Shown: positions 63,999-64,000 of the stretch, one piece after another
How the letters are laid out: every line of letters begins with the position of its first letter
Numbering within the stretch: the first letter of the stretch is position 1
DNA from: Chaetorhynchus papuensis
Lineage: Eukaryota; Chordata; Aves; Passeriformes; Rhipiduridae
Direction: 5' to 3'
Length of the DNA: 64,000 nucleotides
Assembly: GCA_013396525.1 (NCBI GenBank)
Contig: VWYX01000873.1
Location: forward strand, 291,580 to 355,579
Program-made: the position numbers and the translations under genes
The notes under the pieces: generated by a model
What the model was told of the DNA's origin: nothing
Seen by the model: only the letters and a program-made list of their open reading frames with translations
Database searches by the model: none

Positions 63999-64000
63999 CC

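Overview
This window is vertebrate nuclear DNA, almost certainly from a bird. The evidence is spliced exons with GT/AG borders, one dense CpG island in an otherwise AT-rich background, and CR1 retrotransposon fragments (the characteristic avian LINE) as the only recognisable interspersed repeats. There are no Alu, L1 or other mammalian elements, and no bacterial gene organisation, operons, CRISPR array or phage genes.

The only gene I can support is the 5' part of PREX1, the PIP3- and Gbetagamma-activated Rac guanine nucleotide exchange factor, on the minus strand. Transcription enters from the right. A CpG-island promoter and 5' leader lie at about 63.1-64.0 kb. Exon 1 (coding part 63437-63592) supplies the N-terminal tail and the start of the DH catalytic domain. 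Intron 1 covers 55.6 kb. Exon 2 (7804-7875) is a 72-nt exon, intron 2 covers 4.3 kb, exon 3 is at 3414-3536, and the window ends inside intron 3. Exons 1, 2 and 3 are all phase 0 and together encode residues 1-117. Exons 2 and 3 are too short to appear as long open reading frames; I found them by reading the minus strand for the continuation of the DH domain.

The rest is intron. It contains four CR1 fragments (two on each strand), one of which keeps a decayed piece of reverse transcriptase. It also contains about ten short local direct duplications (units 16-49 bp, two or three copies), several homopolymer tracts, and three isolated GC/CpG-rich blocks (about 2.9, 19.0 and 45.5 kb) that are the best candidates for intronic regulatory DNA. 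No second protein-coding gene is supported on either strand, and the many short ORFs show no recognisable family.

I did not find an undescribed multi-gene system. The points most worth a second look are the five-codon upstream ORF in the PREX1 leader, the weak 5' splice site on the frame-neutral exon 2, and the intronic CpG-rich blocks.
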